Source of the DNA: Bolinopsis microptera
Lineage: Eukaryota > Ctenophora > Tentaculata > Lobata > Bolinopsidae
DNA length: 64,000 nt
Direction: 5' to 3'
Assembly: GCF_026151205.1 (NCBI RefSeq)
Contig: NC_087073.1
Coordinates: forward strand, 12,121,578 to 12,185,577
How positions within the stretch are numbered: position 1 is the first letter of the stretch; every line of letters starts with the position of its first letter. The notes under the pieces were generated by a model, which saw only the letters and a list, made by a program, of their open reading frames with translations, was not told the origin of the DNA and made no database searches. The position numbers were made by a program, and so were the translations under genes. This document shows positions 44,502 to 56,116 of this stretch, in pieces.

Positions 44502-45109
44502 GACGATACTGGTTTTGCTGTTCCACTTACAGGTGCTTCGGTGAAAAATTTTAGTTTGTGGTGGACAACACGTTTGTTTGTTTAACACCGGTCATTGTCA
44601 AACAGATGCAAATAAGGGCGCGATAACACCCTTTAACACTTGACACCTGACATTATCCACTTTGTAAAATATTGATAATGTTTAAACCAAAAAAACTGTC
44701 TAAATGCTCAGCGTTATTTTCTAATTACCATGACCGGTGTAAATCTTAAACACCAAGCTAACGAACTTGGGCGGCGTTTGTGATATTAATCTCGAGTGGG
44801 CAGACACTCTTTGAGCGTTGTCCGGGGAACTCCAGACTGCTACTCAACTTATTGATTGACTTTTTCTGAGTTGACTCAGGATTCAATTTAAAGAGGTTTG
44901 CTTGCGACGTGATGACGCGCTCAGAACACACCCTTATCTCATTCTCACAAATTTTTATAAGTATGTGAGAATTGTGTCTTGACATCTTTAGTCACAATAC
45001 GTCTATTTTTTTGGACAAGGATATTGCCATGCAAATAGTCTCTTTCCAAATTTCAGCATTGCCCCAAATTAATATAGCTCTTATTATTATTATTATACAT
45101 ATTAACATT

Positions 45110-45208
45110 ATGTTTTTGTTCTTCGCTAATTAAGATAATCGCAAAACAACCTTAGTTTTTGTATAAAACACTTTTAATTAAACAAAGAGATTAAACGTTG
45201 CAGTTGTA
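45110..45208 (+). repeat. Direct repeat, copy 2
   Basis: GATAATCGCAAAACAACCTT through ATTAAACGTTGCAGTTGT; same order of elements as 44405-44501 with small indels. Confidence 0.65.
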
Positions 45209-45890
45209 GCATTCGAAAGTCCTTGGATTTCATGGACATGATTTTTGGTCATTTTTAGCTTAACTTTATTGTCTTGTAATTTCGGTTGTCGTTGATTCCT
45301 GTTGTAGAATTATTATACTAAATAATTTGCTTATCTTTACAATAGTCCATCAGTGATCGCATCGGCAATTTGTTCAAGACACGATTGTAAATTGATTTTT
45401 GAGTGATTATGGTAGCAAGAATGACTATAGGTTTAATATAAGAGAAAAAGCTGAAGTTATCAGAAAATACAGAACACAACAAAGTATCTCGTGATGAGAT
45501 AACGCGAGTTATCTAGATTCTGCATTCCATACCAAGCACTTGGTAAGGAAGTACTTGAGTAGCTAAAGCTTGACCGGGACTTGTAGTCTCCAAAAAGATT
45601 TTCAGAATACTCTGAATTCTTGAAATTTAATTGGCAAATATCCCGGATGTCTGAGCATCTGGTTTTCGAAAGCACCTTTTAAAGTTAAACGCCCCTTTAC
45701 TGAATATATTATGGTGCACTATCCCACTAGGTAGTTTAGCAGTTTTACATCTAGTCGATATAGAATGGCTTTCTCCAAATCTGCACCCAAATCCAAATTA
45801 TTGACTAATGGAATTGGTAGTTAGTCTAACAATTTAACTATTATTCGTGTTAAAGAGTATTTTACCTGACCACTCTTTTCATTAGACTGA

Positions 45891-46038
45891 ATGATGGAAT
45901 ACGCTTGTCGAAGTACCCTAGCCTCTGGGACGGATATTTTAACTACATCGGACGGAGTACTGACCAGTACCTCCTCCCCACTGGTTTCCTCAACAAGCAG
46001 AAACACAAACTCTGAACACCTAGTCTCGACTGTTAACG
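45891..46038 (+). CDS. Exon 1 of the 505-aa gene
   Basis: Forty-nine codons plus one base, starting MMEYACRSTL and ending with donor GTTAGT. The minus strand is also open here, but the plus-strand donor, start context and phase match to exon 2 make this the coding strand. Confidence 0.68.
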
Positions 46039-49000
46039 GTTAGTGAGATTTGGAAAATCATTTGGATGAGCAAAGGAAACTGTTTGTCCTGGTTTGCTGT
46101 TCAGTAGCAGTAAAATTTGCAACGTTCAAGTTAAGTTATGCACTGCGGGCACTGGTATTATTGACCTCTGTTCATTTTTAGGTTCAATCCCAGTTTCCAG
46201 CGGAGAGAACTTACCCTCAAACGATCTGCTGTTAGCCCTCGCCCTCCTCCAGGGGGACACGTCATCTCTTGAGAACAGGTGTGTAGTGTGTACTTTCTTC
46301 ATCTTTCATTCATTCTACTCCGTACCCACTCTATGCTATCTTATTTATTTCATTTTATTAAACCAGAATTATCTCATAAAACTGATTGTTTTTATCATAA
46401 TATCTCAGAACAACTCAATTTTCTCACAACACCACTACACTAACACCACATTACACCTAAATTGTTAATTTGTTAAACTCGGTGAATTGTGAAATATAAG
46501 TAGAGAGACTGTGGCTCTGGTGATCATGGTTAACAAATTATTAAGATGTTGACCAGTTAAAACATGCAGACATAACACATCCAATGTTTTAATAAACTGT
46601 TGTTAACTGCCTCATTGGAATCACGTGAACCCAGTACAAATTCAATATCTGCAAAAACAAACATTGTGTCCCATTTCCATTTTATTCCTGGACCTGGCAA
46701 AAGTCCCGCACACATTGGGACTTCCGCGAAGTTTCTCGATGTAATCCGACTTATATGACCCTGCAAATAACACTATTTAGTCGGGTAAACTTTTTCACCA
46801 GTCGGGCATTTCTCGGAATCACGCCCTTTTTGACCGCACCCATATCACAACCCCCACTATAGATTATCTCAGCTTCTGATTGAGATATAGAACTCAGGCA
46901 TGAACCAAAATGTGCCTAAGATGCTTGTTTTTTAGTGCTATGAACATATTTAAGGACTAGGAGACTTAGTTTTTGAGAAATCGCCAAAAATCCGATTTTG
47001 CAGTCGACTAGCGAGTAACAATTATCACACTTATTTCAAGATATCTCAGCTTCTGATTGGAGCTAAGCGCTCATCTTCACAACTTGGGCATTAAAATGGT
47101 CAGAATCATCACATTAAGTGGGGTGAAGCATGTTCCTAGAGGTTTTAGTGAATTTTTACTGATCTTTCTTAGCAAAACAACTTTTTCCTTGCGATTAATT
47201 AAAGTTCATTTTAAAATATTTTCATCATTGCATTGACCATACTTGCGAGAGCGTAAAAATAGGGTTTGACCTAATTATTCAATAACCTGAAGTCTGAAGA
47301 CTTTGAAACCATGCTCTACCCCACTCAAGGTGATGATTCTGACCATTATAATGCCTAAGATGAGCGTTTAACTCCAATCAGAAGCTGAGAATCGTGAATT
47401 AAGTGCGTCAATCGCTACTCGCGAGAGCGTAAAAATGGGGTCTGACCTAATAACTCAACAAAGTCTGAAGACTTTTAAACTATGCTCTACCCCACTCAAT
47501 GTTATGATTCTGACCATTTCAATGCCCAAGATGAGTGTGTAACTCCTATCAGAAGCTGAGAATCGTGAATTAAGTGCGTCAACCGCTACTCGCGAGAGCG
47601 TAAAAATGGGGTCTGACCTAATAACTCAACAAAGTCTGAAGACTTTTAAACTATGCTCTACCCCACTCAATGTTATGATTCTGACCATTTCAATGCCCAA
47701 GATGAGTGTGTAACTCCTATCAGAAGGTTATTTAGGGTCATATAAGTCGGATTACATCGAGAAACTTCGCGGAAGTCCCAATGTGTGCGGAACTTTTGCC
47801 AGAACAAAGGGAATAGCCCATATCAATTTAATGATACGTGTAACATTCGAGTTTCCTTGCATTTTCACTTTGTAATGCTCTGTGCAATGTGCAATGTGCA
47901 ATGTGCATTATGCACATAGTAATATAGTACCCAGTGAAACCGCTTTTGGGAGTGCTATTGTTGAGAGCGTATCTTAATTCCATTCAAGGTTAATGGAGTT
48001 GGGATACTGACAGCCAGTCGGTCGCTAGTTTGGATCTTGAAATCACGCATAATCTAAATTACTCTTGCGTGAAGTCGAAACGCTTGAAGTTGAATCAATG
48101 AATAAATCATAATCTGAATCAGTATTCAGTTTTGCAGCTAGTATAGAGGTTTGAATCCATGCATCACGCATAATCTGAATTTATTTTGCAGTCAGTCTGG
48201 AGGCTTGAACCTTTGCCTCATGCTCAATGACCTGCCTCACGTGTGTAGTCAGTTTGGAGTTCTAGTTGTTTCCTCAGCAGGGTTGTACACCACTGTTCCT
48301 CAGTCCTCATTGATTTCCCCCAAAAAGCATAAAATCACACTTGATTAATCGTTGACACCTTACGTTTTTATAATCATTCACTTAGCATTCCCCTCGAACA
48401 CAACAGAGCAAACTAACACGTACCCCGTGACGACTAATCACTAAATATTTACTAATATAATTTCAGAGGGATGGACCTGACACCGCTCCAGAAGCTGCTA
48501 CTTCACCAGTTATCTACTCGGCCTGTCATGAACAAAGTCGGAAAGGCTGGCCCTCTTTGGTCCGGAATCGGTACGTTATACCTAGCTGACACTCATTATA
48601 GAGCTAATGAGTTACGGTAATCATGCGCTCAATGAGCTGTGGATAATTTTATTGAAATTCATTGGACCTCCTACTGTGATCCATCAATGCACAATGGTTT
48701 TTTATAATAATGATCCTACCTAATTTTATAGCCCATGTGGCGTTGCTCTCATATTTAGCATTAAAACCTCACTCGCGGTACCCATATAATATATAATTTC
48801 TCTTGTCTCGAATTTTAACATCTGATTCATGACCACCACTACAGTAAATTAATCAATGGGCCACAGCAGTAAAAGTCTTAACGGAATCAAAAAATCTTCT
48901 CACGGTATTTTATCAATAACGCGCTGCACATGCCGGTTATGGTTATCTCAGGTTTTATTAATGTTCTATTCAGAGAAAAACGTTTATATTTCTCCGAAAT

Positions 49001-50625
49001 CTAGTAAATTACATCATGTTTGTAGGCGTTTCACCGAATCCAGCCCCCGTGGGACACATAAAACCACTCCTGTCTTTTCTGGACCCAGTTACAATTGCTT
49101 TGAACACATCCCAGCCAAAAGGTAAACTCATGTGGAACATTTGTTGAAATGGTATCTTATTTCTTCGATATCTATGTTATGTCTCCAGTTTGACGACATT
49201 TCCATTTCTGGTATTATTATTTGTAGTGTGATCGTTAGTTTGACCATCATGTTTTACAGACAGAGCTGGTCATGGCAGGAGGGGTCGACCACTGGGCTCG
49301 GTTGGCAGAAGGAAGCTCCTTGAAAATAACCAGGAGACGCTGACCACTGAACTGAGGTGTGAACTAACCCAACCAGCCACTCCTGAAACCGAGGCTCGAA
49401 TCGAGATGATCAAACATAGGCTTCAGGTTGGTACTTGTTTTTTAATGCTGGCATTTCTTCGTACTTATCGAAACTAAAATTTGAACTAATTTCGCCAATT
49501 CCGAAGAAAAGTGTTACGATTTTTTTGACATCATGCACAAAACATTAAAGGACCTTCCTTGGGCAAGATAAGACAATTTCTCCCACGATTATCGTAAGAA
49601 TCAATTATCCGTATAATTAATTTAAAACATTTTTTACGGAATATGAGAATTGGATTATGAAAAAACTTCTCTTATCGTGAAAAAAACGTACATAATAATA
49701 ATAATAAATAATTCTTCAGGAGAATGAGTTAAGACTGAGAAAATTGAACGAATCAAAGAATTCAATGTCACGCTCGGTTGCTGGAGAAAAGAGAGACAGA
49801 GTAACTGCAAATCACTGCTCCGTGAACATAGCCCCAAAACCGTGTGATGGAAGAGGAGGGATAGCACATAACTACCCAGCTGTAGTCGAGTCACCTTGCA
49901 AGCAGCTCAAATTGGAGGAGAAGAAGATTGAGCCGATGATAAACTTGGTAGCGAGCTCGTCCTACCCCACCCATACTTCTGCCACCCCACAGATATCCAC
50001 CTCATACGTCTCCTCAGCAGCCAGTTTCCCTGAGTCTGGAATTTCAATGGTACCAAGAATCTCTCTGGCAAATCTCTCGCCACCATCCCAGCGGAACAAC
50101 CTCCTCAATCAGCCACCTATGATGTCAACATCGCAAGGAAGCAGCTTCACTTCCCTTTCCTCCACCACCTACCTACCACCCTCCTCCTCCCTTCTCACCC
50201 CTCCTTCCTCCTCCCTCTTGACGCCACCTTCTCGACTCTTCTCTCCTCTCGCCCCCTCCCTCTCCAACTCCCTCTCCAACTCCCTCTCCACCTCCCCTAT
50301 CTTCCCTTCACATCCGTCTCTAAGCGGGAGCTCACTCATGGTCCCACCTCTCCTTCCACCCTCCCTGAACTACGGCACCGGACAACGGTCCCTCCTGGAG
50401 CAGATAGTCAGCTCGATAACCTCCACTAACCAGAGGAGAGTGGAACCTTCTCCTCTCCTCCTCTCCAGGAACCAGGACACCGCTCTCACTCTTCTCAACC
50501 GACAAAAACTCGTGGAGTCGCGTCATATGAAGTGTTTGACCTGCTGCGGCGAGATCAACCCCAGCGTCAGCATCTTCCCTTTCATGTGTGTGAAGTGCAC
50601 TCTTAAAAAGGTGTTCCCGGAATGA
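45891..50625 (+). CDS. Predicted nuclear protein of unknown family, six exons, 505 aa
   Basis: Exons 45891-46038, 46182-46278, 48467-48570, 49026-49121, 49260-49426 and 49720-50625. All junctions are GT-AG and the phases (1, 2, 1, 1, 0) agree exactly. ATG at 45891 is preceded immediately by an in-frame TGA. Layout: Ser/Thr-rich N-terminus (1-50); short helices (SNDLLLALALLQGD, DLTPLQKLLLHQLSTRP); a basic patch with an AT-hook core RGRP at 156-159; a predicted coiled coil (about 167-215); a Ser/Pro/Leu-rich stretch with SSLLTPP repeats; and a C-terminal CxxC-x14-CxxC (C476, C479, C494, C497) suggesting a zinc-binding module. Role inferred only: DNA or chromatin association in the nucleus. I do not recognise the family. 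The exon structure is well supported; the function is not. Confidence 0.78.
46182..46278 (+). CDS. Exon 2 of the 505-aa gene
   Basis: Encodes SIPVSSGENLPSNDLLLALA then LLQGDTSSLEN. Acceptor ttttttag-like (CATTTTTAG), donor GTGTGT; phase 1 in, phase 2 out. Confidence 0.75.
46695..47801. mobile_element. 1.1-kb inverted-repeat element in an intron
   Basis: Left end TGGCAAAAGTCCCGCACACA and the following 50 bases (GGGACTTCCGCGAAGTTTCT, ATGTAATCCGACTTATATGA) are repeated inverted at the right end (47735-47801). The interior contains inverted copies of ATCTCAGCTTCTGATTGGAG and a tandemly duplicated roughly 175-bp block. No coding capacity and no clear target duplication. A related, incomplete copy lies at about 61980-62390. 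Confidence 0.75.
47390..47740. repeat. Tandem duplication of about 175 bp within the element
   Basis: Two almost identical copies of the block containing GCGTCAACCGCTACTCGCGA, ACCTAATAACTCAACAAAGT and TGCTCTACCCCACTCAATGT, with a third diverged copy upstream (47240-47400). The high identity suggests a recent duplication. Confidence 0.8.
48467..48570 (+). CDS. Exon 3 of the 505-aa gene
   Basis: Acceptor atttcag, donor GTACGT; phase 2 in, phase 1 out. Encodes GMDLTPLQKLLLHQLSTRPV and GKAGPLWSGI. Confidence 0.78.
49026..49121 (+). CDS. Exon 4 of the 505-aa gene
   Basis: Acceptor tttgtag, donor GTAAAC; phase 1 in and out. Encodes VSPNPAPVGHIKPLLSFLDP and TIALNTSQPK. Confidence 0.75.
49260..49426 (+). 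CDS. Exon 5 of the 505-aa gene (AT-hook-like patch, coil)
   Basis: Acceptor ttttacag, donor GTTGGT, phase 0 out. Encodes GHGRRGRPLGSVGRRK (AT-hook core RGRP with flanking Arg/Lys), then an acidic amphipathic helix ending IEMIKHRLQ that continues into exon 6. Confidence 0.8.
49720..50625 (+). CDS. Exon 6 of the 505-aa gene (Ser/Pro region, CxxC motifs)
   Basis: 302 codons including the stop. Begins ENELRLRKLNE (end of coil), then low-complexity Ser/Pro/Leu sequence with TPPSSSLLTPPS repeats and NSLSNSLS units, and ends with KCLTCC ... FMCVKCTLKKVFPE. The plus strand here is pyrimidine-rich (TCCTCC runs), reflecting the Ser/Pro/Leu codons. Confidence 0.85.
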   Translation, partial: ENELRLRKLNESKNSMSRSVAGEKRDRVTANHCSVNIAPKPCDGRGGIAHNYPAVVESPCKQLKLEEKKIEPMINLVASSSYPTHTSATPQISTSYVSSAASFPESGISMVPRISLANLSPPSQRNNLLNQPPMMSTSQGSSFTSLSSTTYLPPSSSLLTPPSSSLLTPPSRLFSPLAPSLSNSLSNSLSTSPIFPSHPSLSGSSLMVPPLLPPSLNYGTGQRSLLEQIVSSITSTNQRRVEPSPLLLSRNQDTALTLLNRQKLVESRHMKCLTCCGEINPSVSIFPFMCVKCTLKKVFPE

Positions 50626-53600
50626 AATAAGACTGAAGTAAGACCTCTTGAAGACTTATCTATTCATTGGTAAATGTCAATTAAACTGACTGCTTTATGT
50701 TGGACAGCAGTATTTCTTGAGGAGAAGAATAATAAGTTATAACGAATGTTTAATGCTATTTGTCAGTGTAAGATTCAATATTGGATTTTGAAGTAATTAT
50801 ATTTCAATTTGTCAATTGTCTGCAAGTATTAAGATTTTTAACTAATATCTGCCAATTTGGCGAAAATATTTGGAAACAGATCTTCTTAGGAGTATGAGCA
50901 AAGGGAAAGGAATGGCTATTATAGCAATTATGAATACTTCATTCTATTCAATTATTGGAAAAAATGTGGCTGCCTTCCTCAAATAAGAACATTATCGACT
51001 TCAGCCGGCATTGCCGACAGTTTTAATAGAAATATTATAGAGCTAGCTTCTATAGTTGCGTTAAAGTGGGTCTAAGTTTAGTCTATAAGCTGTCACATTC
51101 AGAGGTTTCATGTGTCAAATGCTATATATCCAGGTCACCACTTCACTTGATGAAATGGGGTGTTTTTTGACAGAACTAAATCAATAATCAGCAATATAGG
51201 CCATCGATATTACCTGCTCCTGTCACAGAAGCTATCGTTCTTGACATGCTATATAATCTTTTAGTATGTTTCGCAAGTCTTTTTTTATTAAAATATGTTA
51301 CGTCGGATAGTATGGACTTATTCTTGAGCAGAGAAGAAGATATGGCAGCTGCAATATATTGAACCTTTTATTGACAAATTATTATGTAATATTAAGGTTT
51401 TACTGCTCAAGCAAAGGGCTATAAATCGTGTTACGGCCCTCTGGTAGTGTCAGTGCACAAAAGAATTTGAGCATTGATATTGAAAGATATATAGAATTGA
51501 GATGAATATGTTATTTTGAAAATTGTACTATATTTGCTGATGTTATTTATCATTGCTTGTTTGGAAAAATTTATAAAAGCTGTTTCATTTTTCCAAAATT
51601 ATATATAAATTGCAAATTCGGTAGAATTTAGATCTCTCTATTTAACATGATATGAAAATGGGTTAGGTTTAAGACAAGGGTTCACATTGACACTAAGAAC
51701 TCATGGCCATGTCTCCTTATCATGTCTTCTTATCATGTCTACCAAGCCATGGTCGGTTGTGACCCAGCCTGTTATATGTGTATTGTATAGCACTATTCAC
51801 AACATGCAAATGTGCATTATCTCGACAGCAATTCCAACCAGAATTGTTGGCTGAGAGGCTGCCTGAGGTCTGGCCCCTGCGAGGCCTGATTCTTCTCGGG
51901 CTGTTTCGATCATTAAATTTCGATAACAATGGAAAAATTAGACGGTAGTCTAACTAATCATCACACTGTTCAATCCACTATCTCGCTCCTTCTTTTCACT
52001 ATAACGGACACTAATGACATACCAGAGCTTAACAGGCGTCTGAACACTTTGCCAGATGAGCATTCATATGCAATGAAGCGGTATGTCATACCACAATGCC
52101 AGTCTTTCAAACCCAAAGATCGCGCCATCAGCCTGGGAATTAATTCAGGTTCTAAGTGATTGTATGGTAAGAACGCTCTCGAACACCCTTTAATTGTTAA
52201 ACAGATGCACCATTAACTTTAGCTTTGAGATAATCTGATCGCGCCTGACAGGAGTTTCAGACTGCAACTTGTACTTTGTAGGTCACGTTGTCATGGTCAT
52301 GTGTCATGTTCTTTACAGTGTGTGGTGCCCTGAGTTAAAACCATGATCTCTTGCAGTACACAATAACACAGCTAGCACGTACATACTGTAACATTGTTAC
52401 AACTTTACAGGAAAACAGAGGAGGTACCTATTAAACTCATGGGACGTTGGCTAACACAATTTAAACTCGTACTCTATCACTACCGTCACTGTAATGTTGC
52501 CTGTCACACTTGCCTGCTGATACATTATTTTAAATAAACTACAGTGAGCATGTTACCAACACCCTGCAGATGATTTTAGCTCAAATGGACAGTCATGATT
52601 TTCGTTATCATTGTCGCGTTATTTTCTGGGACAAAATTTAATTCAATATTGGTGTTAAAATGTTACTCCATTAAAACATAGACGGGTAAAACTTTATGAA
52701 ATTTATTTTCTTTCCACAGAACAAAACTGTTAAAAACAGATATGGAATTTAAAACCATCTCGGAAAACTGTTATTCGTTAGGCGACCAGTGGTTACTCGT
52801 TTGTTCACACTGTAAAACTCTGTAAACGACATACCTGAAATGTAAACAAGTGGCTAATTTGATGTGCTAGGGCTCATCAGGGTTCATGCCAAATATTACC
52901 AAACGTTACCTGGTAACGTCATTTCAAATATTCCGCGTCTTTAAAATCAGTAAGAATTCTAGATCTGGATACTAGTGGGAGGTGAACCATATTTTTCTGA
53001 CACTTGAAACTGACAGTGATTAGCCAATCAGCTGCCTGATTAGCCAATCAGCTGCCAATATTGACCAATCAAAATCAACGATCACTGTCACGTGTCTAAA
53101 CAAAGCCTCCCTCCAGTATCTAGATCTACAAATTGCAGACTTCCAATCATGGTTTTGAAAAGTCTACATATTTCTTTGAAGTTGGACACCACTTCATCTC
53201 TCTGATCTGGGAGTATGTTTGAAAAGTTAGGGCTTGTTAAGTGAGTTAAACACTCAATTGTTGCCGCCAAATTCATGTAATTAATTAATCAATTCATGAA
53301 CTTAATTATTGCCTCACAAAGTGATCTCCTTCACATTGTCCCCGAGCTAGTGTGTGATTACTGAGCTCAGCTCTTGTTAAATCTAGTTGAAGCTCGTTGT
53401 TTAGTTGAAGAATAAAGACAATATGTTTATAAGGCGCGATTTGACTCACCCTTAGGAATCAAAGAAGATAAAGCCCCTCGCTCAGAGTAGGACATTATCT
53501 AAATTCGACCTTTTGTCTTCGTTTGAGTATCACGGAATCCCCTCAAAATGGTTAAATGATTAAAAGTTAAATTTAACATTAATAAGTCATTGCTCCCACC

Positions 53601-55800
53601 CTCGACAATAATCATAATGTATGACATTCCCGCAACAAAAGAAAATGTTTAGCATAATCCTTCTTTTGACGGCGAGGGATTGTGAAGCAGCCTCACACTC
53701 TCTGAAGACAAAAAGCTAAGGAGAGTTAAGAAGTAATTTGTGCTCCCCCATTTGCATTATATCAATGTGAGGATGTGTAATATGTGCCGTGTCCTCCCTT
53801 TCTTTGACCAGTGTGGAGAGAGATGAATAATTTGAATTTTGAAACGATTGTTAATGGTGAGGTTGGAGAAAAAAATCATTTCAACTCAGAAATTGTTTAC
53901 CCTCAGTAATCCACTGTAGGTGAACTTGACGTTGCGGATTGAGTGCGGATCAGTATTTCAATTTCCACTGAGATTCCTGGTTAGTCTGAGTGATTTTGCA
54001 AATAATAACCTTGTTATTAACAGAATCAGGGATAAAATAAACTTGCTGTAATGTATTATCCTGGTATGTAAGCTTTGGTATAAGTGTTGACATTAAGGTT
54101 GGCAGTATGACTAGAGATATGATTTCGGGTGAGACTCGAGAGAGCGCTTGCAATTATAGCTGATAGATTTGATAGAGCGGATTTACTGCCGTATGCATAA
54201 ATTTTTCATGAATTTGGCACTGAAAATGGGTCGAGAATGCGCAAGCAACACAACTTTTGCTTTTGGGCTGAACAGTTGACAAATGACATCATCCTTTGAA
54301 TCTAATCTGTTGCATATGCATGCAACCATCCAGACAGTCATATACTGTACAGTGTACAACTAGTTTAACTGAAACGAGGTAAGTAGCTACTTATCATGTA
54401 AGATTATTCTAAACTCAACCTCCTGAAATTATCTAAACAAATCCTTGCTGTGAGGTTTAATAATTTGTGGAATGCTTATTGAGGATACTTTCTTGCTTAA
54501 TGGCATTTCATGGAAGGTAAAACCTAATAGTATCTGTGTCTATCACATTCTTCATTTCCTCTGGCAGGTTCATTTAGCAACTAACGGCATATCACAGCCA
54601 GTAAATTACCCCAAAGTTATAAAACTTGGTATTCCTACAGAACGTCTTCAACTCTAACGAGTTTTTGTCGGCAGTCGACGTAGGCTTTAAGTCTATATTG
54701 TTGGGTGCTTTTTCAATGAAAGTCTTCCACAAGTGAATAATTGTGTTTCGATATTTATAATGTCTCCTCGTTGAAAAGCCCAGCCAGACGGTACGTGATG
54801 GGTTACGTTATTGATTAAGTAATGCTGTCTCTGTCCTAACTAGACGGTATTTTTCGTGATGCGGTCCCTGATCTAACTGCAATAATTGATAACAAAACCC
54901 CGTCACTCTGTACTTGGAACGAATAATAGCAGACTGTGTAAAATGGTTAATGTTGTTTCCCTCGTTAAATTTAGTACATTATTGGTGAAAATTTCTAGCA
55001 GAAATTATAGACCAAGGCCTAGAATTGACTTCTTGAGCCCTATCGTGTTCAACGAAAGTGTGATGAAACGTAGTTTTAGTTATGTTGGATTGGTAAGATC
55101 AACCTCTCTGAATAATAACTCCCTTCCAACAGAAGATATGTACACAGGTGTTCTCCTAATCCTTATCACGTCCGTTTGGTTATCTTTTAAACGCTGAACA
55201 GTGAACATGTTAGTTAAAGATGCACCTACGTGATTCTTTGCAGCATAATAATGAAAATGGCGTCCCAGCTCTTTGCCGGCTTGTCAGCATAGACTTTGAT
55301 AACGACAGAACTCAGGCATACCCGCTCTCTCTCTTTGATGTGATTTGTAGACCTATCTTGGATGTTTTAACAGAAACTATTGTAGATTTACATTGGACCA
55401 CCCTCTTTGCTTCAAAGCGGTGGTCTTTACGGCTTAGTAGTTGGTTCTGACGAATAGCTTCAACGAAATTTAAGAAATTGAGAGGGTACAAAACGCATTC
55501 ACTCGTAGCCAGAATAAATTGGGGCTATTTTTAGAAGTATCATTTGAATCACATAAACTTGTCCATATTTCTCAGAAATAAAAGTCTTGATTGAACTTTT
55601 TACTTTCAAGCGTCTGCTAATGGTCCACAATCTGTTCGTAAAACATACTGAAAAAATATTGAAACATTCCTAAGAAATTCCTGGAATTCTGTACGTTACT
55701 TGAAAGTGTCAACGAAGAGATTCGAGAGGGCATAGTGTATCGCAAATGCAAGAGATTCTTGTTCCACGGAACAATATTTTACGAAAGTTAATAGAATTTT
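50626..55800. other. Intergenic, 5 kb
   Basis: Start: presumed 3' UTR of the 505-aa gene (ATTAAA at 50680 is a possible polyadenylation signal). I see no supported gene in the rest. The minus-strand frame at 53276-53088 and the plus-strand frames at 54472-55450 show no domain or splice support. A CCAAT-containing tandem repeat is listed below. Confidence 0.4.
53018..53068. promoter_or_regulatory. Tandem CCAAT repeat
   Basis: GATTAGCCAATCAGCTGCCT is repeated twice and followed by TTGACCAATCA, giving three CCAAT boxes within about 45 bases. CCAAT clusters are typical of NF-Y-type promoters, but no transcript can be assigned. Confidence 0.35.
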
Positions 55801-55803
55801 CTT

Positions 55804-55991
55804 AAACTTTCCAGATAGTTATATGGTAATAAGACGAATAATCTGTGCAAGTTTGGGCGAATTTCTATGTGCCAAATTTGAGATATCACTTCAAACACAA
55901 GATAAAATCTCCTCTCAAATTTGGCATATAGAAATTCACCCTAACTTGGATAGATTAATTTTCTTATTACCATATAACCATCTGGAAAGTT
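55804..55991. repeat. Fold-back, about 80-bp arms
   Basis: AACTTTCCAGATAGTTATAT on the left is the inverse of ATATAACCATCTGGAAAGTT on the right. The arms also share GGGCGAATTTCTATGTGCCA and its inverse. The short spacer is about 25-30 bases. Some mismatches. Confidence 0.75.
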
Positions 55992-56070
55992 CAAAGAAAA
56001 TCTACCATTCAGATCTCGAGATATATGCCTCGGTACCACTGGAAAGCACTCATCTAGAGATATAGACAAT

Positions 56071-56116
56071 GTAACTAACCGACAGAATTTTAAGAAAATT
56101 CTGTCGGTCAGTTACT
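56071..56116. repeat. Perfect small hairpin, about 20-bp arms
   Basis: GTAACTAACCGACAGAATTT pairs with the inverse ending CTGTCGGTCAGTTAC, with a 3-base centre. One mismatch. It could be an intrinsic cruciform or the relic of a small fold-back insertion. Confidence 0.75.

Larger units (their letters stand above)
38855..45890. other. Intergenic, 7 kb
   Basis: I find no supported gene here. Short frames (39467-39742, 39893-40225, 40270-40506) show no recognisable domains or splice context. Other visible items: a CGCGCGCG run at 40891, the third E-box/CArG-like motif at 41426, short ACCGCTAAAAT units at 43898-43978, an ACCGGTCA / TGACCGGT pair at about 44587 and 44730, and a direct repeat (44405 and 45110). 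Confidence 0.4.
46279..48466. other. Intron 2 of the 505-aa gene (2.2 kb)
   Basis: Mostly occupied by the inverted-repeat element at 46695-47801. After it come GTGCAAT repeats (47884-47910) and, at 48000-48250, three or four loose copies of a roughly 65-bp unit around ATCACGCATAATCTGAAT. Confidence 0.6.

Noticed and set aside
45821-46006. Minus-strand open frame with plausible splice sites (EVLVSTPSDVVKISVPEARV)
   Set aside because: It overlaps plus-strand exon 1 of the 505-aa gene, whose start, donor and phase fit five further exons. No partner exons were found for the minus-strand reading.
53088-53276. Minus-strand frame NLAATIECLTHLTSPNFSNI, gene-like in composition
   Set aside because: No donor at a sensible position, no continuation exon and no known family. 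It could be a first exon but cannot be supported.
55220-55450. Frame containing AYPLSLFD, similar to a motif (YPLSLFD) in the PIN-like transposon protein family
   Set aside because: Only eight residues agree and none of the neighbouring motifs are present, so chance similarity is more likely.
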